A stretch of 64,000 nucleotides of DNA from GCA-2715645 sp042095375 (GCA_042095375.1 JBELBJ010000005.1:1-64000), one strand, 5' to 3'; numbered from the stretch's first letter, positions 39,478 to 48,841 are shown. Program-made: numbers and translations. Notes: generated by a model from the sequence alone, not told the origin.

Positions 39478-42291
39478 TTATCTACTTAAATATAGGTTTC
39501 TTTTAGAATAAATTTTGGTAAAATAATCATCCATTAAATCATCAATAAAATAAATTGACTCTCCCGTTGATTTCATTTCTGGACCTAATTCTTTATTTAC
39601 ATTTGGAAACTTATTAAAAGAGAAAACAGGCTCCTTGATTGCGTATCCTTTTTTTATAGGAGAAAATTTAAAATCGGATAATTTATTTTTTCCTAGCATA
39701 ATTTTTACAGCATAATTAACATAGGTTTCTTGATAAGCCTTTGAAATAAATGGAACTGTTCTTGAAGACCTAGGGTTAGCTTCAATAACATATACACTAT
39801 CATCTTTTATGGCAAACTGAATATTAATTAAACCAATTGTATTTAATTCTAATGCAATTTTTTTTGTATACTCTTTAATTTTTCTTATAACTAAATCACC
39901 TAAACTATAAGGAGGTAATACTGCATATGAGTCTCCAGAATGAATGCCAGCTGGTTCAATATGTTCCATGATACCTATAATATAAACATCCTTACCATCG
40001 CAAATTGCATCTGCTTCAGCTTCTATCGCTCCGCTTAGGAAATGATCTAATAATATTTTTCCGTCAGGTTTATCTTGAATTAAATCAACTACATGTTCTT
40101 CTAATTCTTTATTATTTATAACTATTTTCATTGATTGACCACCTAAAACATATGAAGGCCTAACCAAAAGTGGAAACCCGATTTTTTTGGATAATTTAAT
40201 AGCATCTGATGCAGATTCTATGGTTCCATATATTGGATATGGAATTTTATTTTTCTTTAATAGATCCGAAAATCGACCTCTATTTTCAGCAAGATCAAGT
40301 GAGTCATAACTCGTTCCAAAAATTTTAATACCATATTTGTCAAGTTTATGAGATAATTTAAGAGCAGTTTGACCCCCTAGTTGAACTATTACCCCTTCTG
40401 GTTTTTCATGTAAAATTATTTCATAAATATGCTCCCAAAAAACAGGCTCAAAGTAAAGTTTATCAGCTACATCAAAATCTGTTGAAACAGTTTCGGGATT
40501 ACAATTGATCATAATCGTTTCATAACCACATTCTTTAGCAGCCAAAACACCATGAACACAACAATAATCGAATTCAATTCCCTGACCGATTCTATTTGGA
40601 CCAGATCCTAAAACTAATACTTTTTTCTTATTAGAAGGTTTAGATTCATTTTCATCACCAAAGGTAGAGTAATAATAAGGAGTGACAGCTTCAAATTCAG
40701 CTGCACAAGTATCTACTAGCTTAAATACTCTTTTAATTTTTAATTCTTGCCTCTTTTCAAATACTTCGCTTTCTAAACAATTAAGTAAATGAGCAATTTG
40801 TCTATCGGCATATCCTTTTTCTTTTAATAATTTTAAACTAGATTTTGGAATGGTTTCAATATTGTATTCTTCAATATTTTTTTCAATCATAACTAATTCT
40901 TGGATTTGGTATAAAAACCACTTATCTATTTTCGTTATATCTTGGATAGTATTAAAAGGAAGCCCTAATTTAAATGAATCATAAATATGGAATAATCTAT
41001 TCCAACTAGGATATTTTAGGCTGTTAAGAAGAGTGTTTTGATCAATTATTTCTCTGCCATCAGCCCCTAGTCCATTTCTTTTAATTTCTAGTGATTGACA
41101 AGCTTTTTGTAATGCTTCTTGAAAATTAGTTCCTATCCCCATAACTTCTCCAACTGCTTTCATTTGTAAACCTAAACGCCTATCCGAACCAACAAATTTG
41201 TCAAAATTCCATCTAGGAATTTTTACAACTACATAATCAAGAGCGGGCTCGAAAAAAGCTGATGTGTTTTTTGTAATTTGATTATCTAATTCATCAAGAT
41301 TATACCCAATTGCAAGTTTAGCTGCTATTTTTGCTATTGGATAACCAGTAGCTTTAGAAGCCAGGGCAGATGATCTTGAAACTCTTGGATTAATTTCAAT
41401 AGCAATTAATTCATCAGTATCTGGGCTTATAGCGAATTGAACATTACAGCCTCCAGCAAAATGCCCAATGCCATTCATCATTTTAATAGCAAGATTTCTC
41501 ATTTCTTGATAAATAGTATCAGGTAAAGTCATTGCAGGAGCTACTGTAATAGAATCACCAGTATGAATACCCATTGCATCAAAATTTTCTATAGAACATA
41601 TTATAATTACATTTCCAATATTGTCTCTCAAAAGTTCTAATTCAAATTCCTTCCATCCCATAATACTTTTTTCAACTAATACTTCGTGGACAGGTGAAAA
41701 TTTTAACCCATTATTTAGTGCGTCATCAAAATCTTCTTCTTTTTCAACAAACCCACCACCTGAACCACCTAAAGTAAATGATGGTCTAATAACTAATGGA
41801 AAACCAATATTTTGAGCAATTTCTTTTCCTCTTAAAAAAGAAGTAGCAACCTCTCCTTCACAAACATTTATGTCAAGACTTTTCATTTTTAATCTAAATT
41901 TTTCTCTATCCTCGGTTGTATTTATTGCATCAGTATTGACTCCAATCATTTTAATATTAAATTTTTCCCAAATTCCAGCTTCTTCACATTCAATAGCTAA
42001 ATTCAGCGCTGTTTGACCGCCCATAGTAGGGAGTACAGCATCTATTTTATGAATAGATAAAATATGTTCTATGGATTTTTTTTCTAGAGGCAAAAGAAAA
42101 ATATTATCTGCAGTGACAGAATCAGTCATTATTGTAGCTGGATTTGAATTGATTAAAGTAACTTCTATTCCCTCTTCTCTTAAAGATCTTGAAGCTTGAG
42201 ATCCAGAATAATCAAATTCACATGCTTGGCCAATAATAATAGGACCTGAACCGATAATCAATACTGAATTTATACTCTTGTCCCTTGGCAT
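39478..42291 (-). CDS. carB: Carbamoyl-phosphate synthase large subunit without the allosteric domain
   Basis: 937 residues. It makes carbamoyl phosphate for pyrimidine and arginine synthesis from ammonia delivered by CarA. Both ATP-grasp halves are present: first half GSGPIIIGQACEFDYSG, RPSFTLGGSGGGF and EINPRVSRSSALASKATGYP; second half GSGPNRIGQGIEFDYC, RPSYVLGGQSMK and EANPRSSRTVPF. The chain stops after GPEMKSTGE and a short tail, so the MGS-like regulatory domain (about 130 residues in the 1,073-residue E. coli protein) is missing. Flavobacterial CarB is generally near 950 residues, so this is probably native. Control by UMP and ornithine should therefore differ. Confidence 0.95.
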   Translation of the reverse strand: MPRDKSINSVLIIGSGPIIIGQACEFDYSGSQASRSLREEGIEVTLINSNPATIMTDSVTADNIFLLPLEKKSIEHILSIHKIDAVLPTMGGQTALNLAIECEEAGIWEKFNIKMIGVNTDAINTTEDREKFRLKMKSLDINVCEGEVATSFLRGKEIAQNIGFPLVIRPSFTLGGSGGGFVEKEEDFDDALNNGLKFSPVHEVLVEKSIMGWKEFELELLRDNIGNVIIICSIENFDAMGIHTGDSITVAPAMTLPDTIYQEMRNLAIKMMNGIGHFAGGCNVQFAISPDTDELIAIEINPRVSRSSALASKATGYPIAKIAAKLAIGYNLDELDNQITKNTSAFFEPALDYVVVKIPRWNFDKFVGSDRRLGLQMKAVGEVMGIGTNFQEALQKACQSLEIKRNGLGADGREIIDQNTLLNSLKYPSWNRLFHIYDSFKLGLPFNTIQDITKIDKWFLYQIQELVMIEKNIEEYNIETIPKSSLKLLKEKGYADRQIAHLLNCLESEVFEKRQELKIKRVFKLVDTCAAEFEAVTPYYYSTFGDENESKPSNKKKVLVLGSGPNRIGQGIEFDYCCVHGVLAAKECGYETIMINCNPETVSTDFDVADKLYFEPVFWEHIYEIILHEKPEGVIVQLGGQTALKLSHKLDKYGIKIFGTSYDSLDLAENRGRFSDLLKKNKIPYPIYGTIESASDAIKLSKKIGFPLLVRPSYVLGGQSMKIVINNKELEEHVVDLIQDKPDGKILLDHFLSGAIEAEADAICDGKDVYIIGIMEHIEPAGIHSGDSYAVLPPYSLGDLVIRKIKEYTKKIALELNTIGLINIQFAIKDDSVYVIEANPRSSRTVPFISKAYQETYVNYAVKIMLGKNKLSDFKFSPIKKGYAIKEPVFSFNKFPNVNKELGPEMKSTGESIYFIDDLMDDYFTKIYSKRNLYLSR

Positions 42292-42371
42292 TGAAATTTA
42301 TTTTGCAATATAATTTTTATTAACAAAAATTATAACAAAATCAAAATAAATATTTTTTAGTTTTGAAATTA

Positions 42372-42419
42372 GTTAACAATTTGTTAATATTGTTAACAAT
42401 TAAATAACATTAAGTTAAC
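42372..42419. promoter_or_regulatory. Repeated GTTAAC sites, operator-like, between carB and a small secreted protein
   Basis: GTTAAC occurs at 42372, 42392 and 42414, with a near copy GTTAAT at 42383. GTTAACAAT (42372-42380) and ATTGTTAAC (42389-42397) form a 9-bp inverted repeat around an 8-base spacer, and ATTGTTAACAAT (42389-42400) is a perfect 12-bp palindrome. Site spacing of about 20-22 bases puts them on one face of the helix. This is the 144-base divergent region, so either gene could be the target. Confidence 0.45.
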
Positions 42420-42435
42420 TTTAAATTTAAAGGCA

Positions 42436-42735
42436 ATGAAAACTTTCAAGAATAAAATTTCAATTAAATTACTAGCTTTAGTTATCATTTTTTTATTTTT
42501 AAATACTTCAGTATTCTCTGATAATAGATCAGAAAAAAAGAATAAAAAAAATAATTTATCACCAGTTAAATTTAAAAGAGAAATTAATATGAAAGACAAT
42601 TTTGTAATTGTTAAAACAGAAACATTCTTTACAAAAAAACAATGGAAAGAACTAAAAGAACTGTCTAAGGAAAGAAAGAAAAAAGAAAAATTAATCAAAA
42701 AAAACCCTTCTTCTAAAATACAATTAAATTTTTAA
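42436..42735 (+). CDS. Small secreted basic protein, unknown function
   Basis: 99 residues. Lys-rich start, a hydrophobic core LLALVIIFLFLNTSVF and a likely signal-peptidase site before DNRSEKK. The mature 65-70 residues are very basic (many Lys, helical KKQWKELKELSKERKKKEK) with a central KDNFVIVKTETFF strand. I recognise no family. A minus-strand ORF covers the same bases but lacks any family sign. This strand is preferred because of the signal peptide and the divergent operator-like region. The end overlaps the 3' end of sucB by 12 bases. It could be an envelope or nucleic-acid-binding peptide, but that is only a guess. Confidence 0.6.
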   Translation: MKTFKNKISIKLLALVIIFLFLNTSVFSDNRSEKKNKKNNLSPVKFKREINMKDNFVIVKTETFFTKKQWKELKELSKERKKKEKLIKKNPSSKIQLNF

Positions 42736-43929
42736 CATTAATCTAGAGGGATCTTCTAATAATTCCTTCAGTCTGACTAAAAAACTAACTGATTCTCTTC
42801 CATCGATTATTCTATGATCATATGAAAGAGCTAGATACATCATTGGCTTAATTTTTATTTCATCATTTACTACCATAGGTCTTTTCACAATATTATGCAT
42901 ACCTAAAATAGCAGATTGAGGAGAGTTTATAATTGGAGTAGACATCATAGATCCAAAAATACCACCATTAGTAATTGTAAAAGTTCCTCCTTGCATTTCT
43001 TCAATTGATAATTTTCCATCTCTAGCTTTTGTAGCTAACCTAATAATTTCTTTTTCTATTTGATCAAAACTTAAACTTTCAGCATTTCTAATTACAGGAA
43101 CAACTAATCCTTTTGGAGTAGAAACAGCAATAGATATATCACAGTAGTCATTATAAACAATTTCATTTTCATCTAATAAAGCATTAACAGCTGGCCAGTC
43201 GCTTAAAGCAACACAACAAGCTTTAGTAAAAAATGACATAAAGCCTAAATTCACTTCATATTTTTCCTTAAATGATTCTTTATATTTTTTTCTTAAATTC
43301 ATTATAGGCTCCATATTTACTTCATTAAATGTTGTAAGCATTGCTGTTTCATTCTTTACGCTCACCAGTCTTTTAGATATTGTTTTTCTAAGTTGCGTCA
43401 TCTTTTCTCTTCTTTGATTCCTATTTCCAACAGTTTGAACCTCACTTGAGTCTGCCGTAGAAGAAGCTTCGACTTTTTGCTCTGAATTTATAACATCTTC
43501 TTTTGTGATTTTACCTCCAGCTCCAGTACCAGATATTTCTTTTGGATCTATACCTTTTTCATCCATTATTTTTTTTGCAACAGGAGTTGATTCAGATCTT
43601 TCTTTAGTTATAACTTCTGATTTATTTTCAGTTAAAACCTCTTTTTGATCTTGAGATTCTTTCTGCTCTTTAGAAATTTCTTTAATTTCAATTTTACATA
43701 TTAGCTTACCAATTTCAAGGGTAGTTCCTTCCTCAGCTTCTATTATAAGATTACCAGATGCTTCTGCAGTTAATTCAAATGTTGCCTTATCAGAGTCAAT
43801 TTCAGCTATTATCTCATCTAACTCAACATAATCCCCATTAGATTTTAACCATGAAGAAATTGTAACTTCATTAATTGATTCGCCTACATTAGGGACGAAC
43901 ATTTCATAAATTTTATCACTTTTTGTCAT
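42724..43929 (-). CDS. sucB: Dihydrolipoyllysine-residue succinyltransferase (E2 of 2-oxoglutarate dehydrogenase)
   Basis: 401 residues. The lipoyl domain at residues about 8-82 has the lipoylated Lys in EIDSDKATFEL. An acidic/Ser-rich linker follows, then an E3-binding domain (PVAKKIMDEKGIDPKEI, about 117-150) and the acyltransferase core with the catalytic YDHRIIDGRE near 377. It forms the core of the TCA-cycle complex. It overlaps sucA by 4 bases. The E3 subunit (lpd) is not in the window. Confidence 0.96.
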   Translation of the reverse strand: MTKSDKIYEMFVPNVGESINEVTISSWLKSNGDYVELDEIIAEIDSDKATFELTAEASGNLIIEAEEGTTLEIGKLICKIEIKEISKEQKESQDQKEVLTENKSEVITKERSESTPVAKKIMDEKGIDPKEISGTGAGGKITKEDVINSEQKVEASSTADSSEVQTVGNRNQRREKMTQLRKTISKRLVSVKNETAMLTTFNEVNMEPIMNLRKKYKESFKEKYEVNLGFMSFFTKACCVALSDWPAVNALLDENEIVYNDYCDISIAVSTPKGLVVPVIRNAESLSFDQIEKEIIRLATKARDGKLSIEEMQGGTFTITNGGIFGSMMSTPIINSPQSAILGMHNIVKRPMVVNDEIKIKPMMYLALSYDHRIIDGRESVSFLVRLKELLEDPSRLMLKI

Positions 43930-46625
43930 TCAAATGCTTTTTTAATTAATGATTGCTGCTCTTTGCTATGAGATTTAAAATAACCTGTTGAAGGAGAAGC
44001 GCTTCTTTTTCTTGATAATAATTTTAATTCATATTTTTCTAATTCATTACTTATGAATTTCCAATATCCCATATTTTTTGGCTCCTCTTGAACCCAACAA
44101 ATCTTATCACATTTATACTTTTTAATAATTTTAGTAATCTGATTTATAGGAAAAGGGTAAATTTGTTCTATTCTAACAATAGCAATATTAACTATATTTT
44201 TCTGAATTCTATATTGCTTTAAATCATAATAAACCTTTCCAGTACATAAAATTAATTTTTTAACTTTTGTTTTTTTAATCAGTTCATCATCTATTACTTC
44301 TTGAAACTTGGATTTAGTAAAATCACTTATAGGAGAATGAAGGTCTGGATGTCTTAGCAAACTTTTAGGGGATAAAACGAAACAAGGCTTTCTAAAATTC
44401 CAAAATAATTGTCTTCTTAATAGATGAAAAAAATTAGCAGGTGTAGTTAAATTTGAAACAATCATATTATCATCCGAACATAAACTCAAGATTCTTTCAG
44501 GCCTTGCACTAGAATGTTCCGGGCCCTGACCTTCATATCCATGAGGTAAAAGGACAACTAATCCATTCATTTTATCCCATTTAGTTTCAGCTGAAGAAAT
44601 ATATTGATCAATTATTACTTGAGCACCATTAACAAAATCACCAAATTGCGCTTCCCATATGACTAATGCATTAGGTGTAGCCATTGCATATCCATATTCA
44701 AAGCCTAATACAGCAAATTCAGATAATAAAGAATTATAAATAAATAATTCATTCTGATTTTTTGAAATATTATTTAAAGGACAATATGGTTTATTTGTAT
44801 CAGAATCAAAGAAATAAGCATGTCTATGTGAAAATGTCCCTCTTATCACATCTTGTCCAGAAATTCTAATTATCTTTTTGTCTATTAATAATGAACCATA
44901 AGCTAAAAGTTCAGCATCTGACCAATTGATCATTTTTTTATTGAAAAAATTTTCTTTTCTATCATTAATTAATTTTGCAATTTGTTTTAAAGGCTTGAAT
45001 CCAGACGGAAGACTTGTTAATGACTTTGCAATCTTATTTATTTTTACTAGGTCCAATGAAGTATCTGGAGATTCTAAAAATTGTTCAGATTTAGATTTTT
45101 TCAAATGATCCCATTCTTCATCATGTTTTTGAGGAATATAAGGTAAAGGTTTCTGTCTGACTTCATCTAACCTTTCTTGTAACATTTGTTTAAAATCCTT
45201 TTGTAATTTTTCACTATAATTTGCATCAATATCTTTTTCTTCTTTAAGTTTATTAAAATAAACATCCCTTGGATTTGGGTGTTTTGCAATTAAATTATAT
45301 AAAGAAGGCTGAGTAAACTTTGGTTCATCAGATTCATTATGACCATGCCTTCTATAACATAATAAATCAATAAAAATATCTTTTTTAAACTTTTGTCTAT
45401 ATGCTAATGCAAGGCTAGAAGCAAAAGAAACTGCTTCAGCATCATCTCCATTTATATGCAAAACTGGAGAATCAATAATTTTCGCAAGATCTGTACAATA
45501 AATGCTTGATCTTGCATCATCATAATCTGTAGTAAAACCAATTTGATTATTTATAACAAAATGAATAGTACCTCCGCACCTGTAACCTTTAAGTTTAGAC
45601 ATTTGAACAATTTCATAAACTAAACCTTGACCAGCAATAGCAGCATCTCCGTGAATTAATATCGGTATAGCTTTATTAAAGTCTTTTTGATATTCATCAT
45701 CAATTTGCGCTCTAACATAACCTTGAACTACGGGGCTTACTGATTCCAAATGAGAAGGATTAGGCACTAACTTCACATAAATTTTCTTATTGTTACTATA
45801 TTTTCTTAAACTAGAATAACCTAAATGATATTTAACATCGCCATCTCCCATAGTTAAATCGGGATCCATGTTCCCCTCAAATTCATTAAACATTTCATTA
45901 TAAGTCTTTCCTAGAATGCTTGTTAAAACATTTAATCTACCTCGGTGTGCCATTCCAATAACAACTTCCTCAACATTTTCTTTTGCCGCAGATCCAATAA
46001 ATTCACTAAGAAAAGTTATAGTATTTTCACCACCTTCAAGGGAAAATCTTTTTTGACCAATATATTTTGTATGTAAAAAATTTTCAAAAACTAATGCCTC
46101 ATTAAGTTTAGAAAGGATTCTTAATTTATCATCTTTTGAATAATTGATCTTATACCATTTGGATTCTATCCAGTTTTTAAGCCAATTAACTTCATCAGAG
46201 TCCCTAATATGCATATATTCAAAACCTATAGTTCCCAAATAAATTCTATCAAGTTTTGAAATTATATCTTTTAGTTTAGCATTATCTAATCCAATTTCTG
46301 ATGATATGTTGAATTGTTTTTCTAAGTGAGATTTATTTAAATTGAAAAATTCTAAATCGAATTTAACATTATGATCTCTTCTAACTCTAACAGGGTTAGT
46401 ATTTGAATTAAGATGACCAAATATTCTATAAGCATTGATTAAATTGTTTACATATGTTTCATCATTAGATAAATTAGTGCCAATTGAGGTTTGAGATGAA
46501 AAATCAAAACCTTCAAAAAATTTTTGCCAAGAAAAATCTACATCTTCAGGGTGAGATTTATATTTTTGATACATCTGTTCAATGTACTTTGGATCAGAAT
46601 TAGATATGTAAGAAAAATCGCTCAT
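43926..46625 (-). CDS. sucA: 2-oxoglutarate dehydrogenase E1 component
   Basis: About 899 residues from ATG 46625 (MSDFSYISNSDPKYIEQMYQ). An ORF seven codons longer (MCNYYFI) exists, but the inner start matches the family N terminus better. Thiamine-diphosphate enzyme that decarboxylates 2-oxoglutarate. Visible motifs are IGMAHRGRLNVL, the ThDP-binding GDAAIAGQGLVYE and GDDAEAV, CYRRHGHNESDEP, the C-terminal LPHGYEGQGPEHSSARPER and WVQEEPKNMG. The N-terminal E2-binding segment is also present. First gene of sucAB. Confidence 0.96.
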   Translation of the reverse strand: MSDFSYISNSDPKYIEQMYQKYKSHPEDVDFSWQKFFEGFDFSSQTSIGTNLSNDETYVNNLINAYRIFGHLNSNTNPVRVRRDHNVKFDLEFFNLNKSHLEKQFNISSEIGLDNAKLKDIISKLDRIYLGTIGFEYMHIRDSDEVNWLKNWIESKWYKINYSKDDKLRILSKLNEALVFENFLHTKYIGQKRFSLEGGENTITFLSEFIGSAAKENVEEVVIGMAHRGRLNVLTSILGKTYNEMFNEFEGNMDPDLTMGDGDVKYHLGYSSLRKYSNNKKIYVKLVPNPSHLESVSPVVQGYVRAQIDDEYQKDFNKAIPILIHGDAAIAGQGLVYEIVQMSKLKGYRCGGTIHFVINNQIGFTTDYDDARSSIYCTDLAKIIDSPVLHINGDDAEAVSFASSLALAYRQKFKKDIFIDLLCYRRHGHNESDEPKFTQPSLYNLIAKHPNPRDVYFNKLKEEKDIDANYSEKLQKDFKQMLQERLDEVRQKPLPYIPQKHDEEWDHLKKSKSEQFLESPDTSLDLVKINKIAKSLTSLPSGFKPLKQIAKLINDRKENFFNKKMINWSDAELLAYGSLLIDKKIIRISGQDVIRGTFSHRHAYFFDSDTNKPYCPLNNISKNQNELFIYNSLLSEFAVLGFEYGYAMATPNALVIWEAQFGDFVNGAQVIIDQYISSAETKWDKMNGLVVLLPHGYEGQGPEHSSARPERILSLCSDDNMIVSNLTTPANFFHLLRRQLFWNFRKPCFVLSPKSLLRHPDLHSPISDFTKSKFQEVIDDELIKKTKVKKLILCTGKVYYDLKQYRIQKNIVNIAIVRIEQIYPFPINQITKIIKKYKCDKICWVQEEPKNMGYWKFISNELEKYELKLLSRKRSASPSTGYFKSHSKEQQSLIKKAFE

Positions 46626-46754
46626 AATAAAATAATAATTACACAATATATTTATAAATAAATTAAAATGAAAACCGTATAGTCGGTTATTAGGTTATTA
46701 TGTTATTATAATTTAAAATAATTTTATTTTCTTAGGAAAATTAATTTAACCAAT

Positions 46755-46762
46755 TATATTTG
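46755..46762 (+). promoter_or_regulatory. Likely -7 promoter element for the rpsP operon
   Basis: TATATTTG followed by C matches TAnnTTTG and lies 54 bases before the rpsP ATG, in the 190-base region divergent from sucA. The same TATATTTGC string occurs before rplS (48842), which supports its use for ribosomal genes. The -33 region is less clear. Confidence 0.5.
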
Positions 46763-46815
46763 CGATCTTAAAATTTATTAATGTAAATGGACGTGTTCCA
46801 TATAAACAAAAAAAT

Positions 46816-47602
46816 ATGAGTGTAAAAATAAGACTATCAAGAAGAGGAAGAAAGAAATTAGCACTTTATGATATTACAATTGCTGATTCAAGATCGCCAA
46901 GGGACGGAAAATTTATTGAAAAAATAGGGAGCTATAATCCAAATACAAATCCTGCAACTATAACTATTAATGATGAAAAAGCATTAGAATGGTTAGCTAA
47001 TGGTGCAATTCCAACTAATACAGTTAGAGCAATACTTTCTTATAAAGGAATACTTTTAAAAAGACATCTTCAAATTGGTGTTGACAAAAAAGCTATATCA
47101 CAAGAAGAAGCTGATAAAAAATACAATAAGTGGATAAAAGAAAAAGAAAAGAAAATTCAAGATAAAGTAGATTCTATATTAAAGCTTTCAGAAGAAGAAA
47201 AATCAAAAAGATTAGAGGCCGAAAAGCAAGCAAGCAAAAAAAGAGCTGAAAAAATAGTAAATAAAGAAAAAGAAAAATTAGCAAAAGCGGAAGAAGAAGC
47301 AAAAACAGAAGAAGCTCCTAAAGAAGAAGTAAAAGAGGAAGAAGCAANNNNNNNNNNNNNNNNNNNNNNNNNNNNNNNNNNNNNNNNNNNNNNNNNNNNN
47401 NNNNNNNNNNNNNNNNNNNNNNNNNNNNNNNNNNNNNNNNNNNNNNNAGGAAGAAGCAAAAACAGAAGAAGCTCCTAAAGAAGAAGTAAAAGAGGAAGAA
47501 GCAAAAACAGAAGAAGCTCCTAAAGAAGAAGTAAAAGAGGAAGAAGCGAAAACAGAAGAAGCGAAAACAGAAGAAGCTCCTAAAGAGGAAGAATCAAAAT
47601 AA
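46816..47602 (+). CDS. rpsP: 30S ribosomal protein S16 with long repetitive acidic/basic tail; internal gap
   Basis: The first 80-90 residues are a standard S16: VKIRLSRRGRKKLALYDI, SRSPRDGKFIEKIGSYNP and TVRAILSYKG. A lysine/glutamate-rich helix follows (about 90-158), then tandem copies of a 15-residue unit, EEAKTEEAPKEEVKE. The 100-N gap (47348-47447) falls inside these copies, and the frame shifts by one base across it. After the gap the correct frame runs on to TAA 47600-47602, ending KEEESK. S16 tails occur in other Bacteroidota, but exact 45-bp repeats stand out. It leads the rpsP-rimM-trmD-rplS group. Confidence 0.93.
47293..47599 (+). repeat. 45-bp tandem coding repeat in the rpsP tail
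   Basis: The unit encodes EEAKTEEAPKEEVKE. One full copy lies at 47293-47337 and a second begins at 47338 before the gap. After the gap come full copies at 47450-47494 and 47495-47539 and a rearranged last copy. The copies seen are identical at base level apart from the last, so copy number probably changes and collapsed the assembly. Confidence 0.92.
47348..47447. other. Assembly gap (100 N) inside the rpsP repeat
   Basis: Exactly 100 N placed within a 45-bp tandem repeat. The real length is unknown and must restore the frame between position 47347 and 47448. Confidence 0.99.
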
Positions 47603-47607
47603 ATATT

Positions 47608-48105
47608 ATGGGATTAGCCCATATCGGTCAAATAACTAGCCATAAAGGTTTAAAGGGAAATTTAACTTTAAAAGTCAATAATAAATTTGATTTAAATAGC
47701 AAAAGAATAAAATTTATTTACGCTGAAATAAAATCAAATAAAATTCCTTTTGAAGTTGAAAAAATTAATTTAATTAAAGAAGGGGTTTATTTAGTTAAGC
47801 TATTAGAATATGACAACAGGGAATCAACAAATCAACTAGTTAAAAAGAAAATATTCATAGATGAAAAAATTATACTTAATAAATTGGAGGAATTAGAAAA
47901 TCTTTTAGGTTTTAATATAATTGAAAAAAATAATAAAATAGGTACAGTAAAAGATTATTATAATCAAGAACAGCCAATTTTATTTTGCAAAATAGGAAAT
48001 AAAGAGGTTTTGATTCCCTACGTTAAAGATATAGTAGAAAAGAGAGATGATGTCAAAAAAAATATTTATGTTAACCTACCAAAAGGTTTATTAGATTTAA
48101 ATTAA
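47608..48105 (+). CDS. rimM: Ribosome maturation factor RimM
   Basis: 165 residues. It helps 30S head assembly and binds S19. The N-terminal GLAHIGQITSHKGLKGNLTL fits the G-x-I-x-x-x-H-G-x-K-G-x-x pattern, and the PRC-barrel half has LLGFNIIEKNNKIGTVKDYYN and VLIPYVKDIVEK. It starts 5 bases after rpsP and ends 1 base before trmD, the usual order. Confidence 0.93.
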   Translation: MGLAHIGQITSHKGLKGNLTLKVNNKFDLNSKRIKFIYAEIKSNKIPFEVEKINLIKEGVYLVKLLEYDNRESTNQLVKKKIFIDEKIILNKLEELENLLGFNIIEKNNKIGTVKDYYNQEQPILFCKIGNKEVLIPYVKDIVEKRDDVKKNIYVNLPKGLLDLN

Positions 48106-48106
48106 T

Positions 48107-48784
48107 ATGATCAATATTGACATTTTAACTTGCTTACCTCAACTTCTTGAAAGCCCACTCAATCATAGTATCATAAAAAGAGCTAAAGAAAAAAAATTAG
48201 TAAAAATTAAGATTCATGATTTGAAAGATTATTCAAATAACAAACATAAAAAGGTAGATGATTATGCTTTTGGAGGTGGTGGTGGAATGGTTTTAAAAAT
48301 TGAACCAATATATAATTGCATAGAAATCATTAAAAAGAAGAAAAAAATAGATCTAATTATTTATATGAGCCCTGATGGAGAAAAACTAAATCAAAAAAAA
48401 GCTAACAAACTATCGTTATATAAAAATATCATAATAATTTGTGGCCATTATAATGGTATAGATGAAAGAATTAGAAAAAATATAGTCAATAGTGAAATTA
48501 GTATCGGCGATTATGTTTTAACAGGAGGTGAATTACCTGCAGCAATATTAATTGATTCGATAGCAAGATTGATACCAGGTGTATTATCAAATGAATCAAC
48601 GGCTCTTAATGATTCTTTTCAAGATGATCTTTTAGGATACCCAAATTATACTAGGCCTGCTGAATTTAAAGAATGGAAAGTTCCTAGTATACTATTATCA
48701 GGAAATAAAAAGGAAATTGAAAATTGGCGAATCAAAAAATCAATTGAAAACACCAAAAACAAAAGACCTGATCTTCTGAAATAA
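48107..48784 (+). CDS. trmD: tRNA (guanine37-N1)-methyltransferase TrmD
   Basis: 225 residues. SPOUT-family enzyme that methylates G37 next to the anticodon. It has INIDILTCLPQLLESPL at the N terminus, DDYAFGGGGGMVLKIEP, the trefoil-knot SAM site (YMSPDGEKLN, CGHYNGIDERI, IGDYVLTGGELPAAILID) and the C-terminal YPNYTRPAEFKEWKVP. Part of the rpsP-rimM-trmD-rplS order that is widely kept in bacteria. Confidence 0.96.
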   Translation: MINIDILTCLPQLLESPLNHSIIKRAKEKKLVKIKIHDLKDYSNNKHKKVDDYAFGGGGGMVLKIEPIYNCIEIIKKKKKIDLIIYMSPDGEKLNQKKANKLSLYKNIIIICGHYNGIDERIRKNIVNSEISIGDYVLTGGELPAAILIDSIARLIPGVLSNESTALNDSFQDDLLGYPNYTRPAEFKEWKVPSILLSGNKKEIENWRIKKSIENTKNKRPDLLK

Positions 48785-48841
48785 AAATTTCTATTCATAA
48801 TTTAAAAGTTCTAATAAAATTTTAAAAAAATAAAAATAGAC

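Noticed and set aside
42393..42698. 101-residue minus-strand ORF opposite the small secreted protein
   Set aside because: Phe/Ser/Leu-rich composition typical of the antisense of Lys/Glu-rich coding sequence; no signal or motif, and the plus strand has a clear signal peptide.
46626..46646. Longer start for sucA (MCNYYFI)
   Set aside because: The inner ATG at 46625 gives the usual family N terminus. The seven extra codons are not family-like.
47157..47478. ORFs reading through the rpsP gap in other frames (GRSKNRRSS end on plus, and a Ser/Phe-rich ORF on minus)
   Set aside because: They are artefacts of the 100-N placeholder and of the antisense strand. The correct frame after the gap continues the EEAKTEEAPKEE repeats to TAA at 47602.
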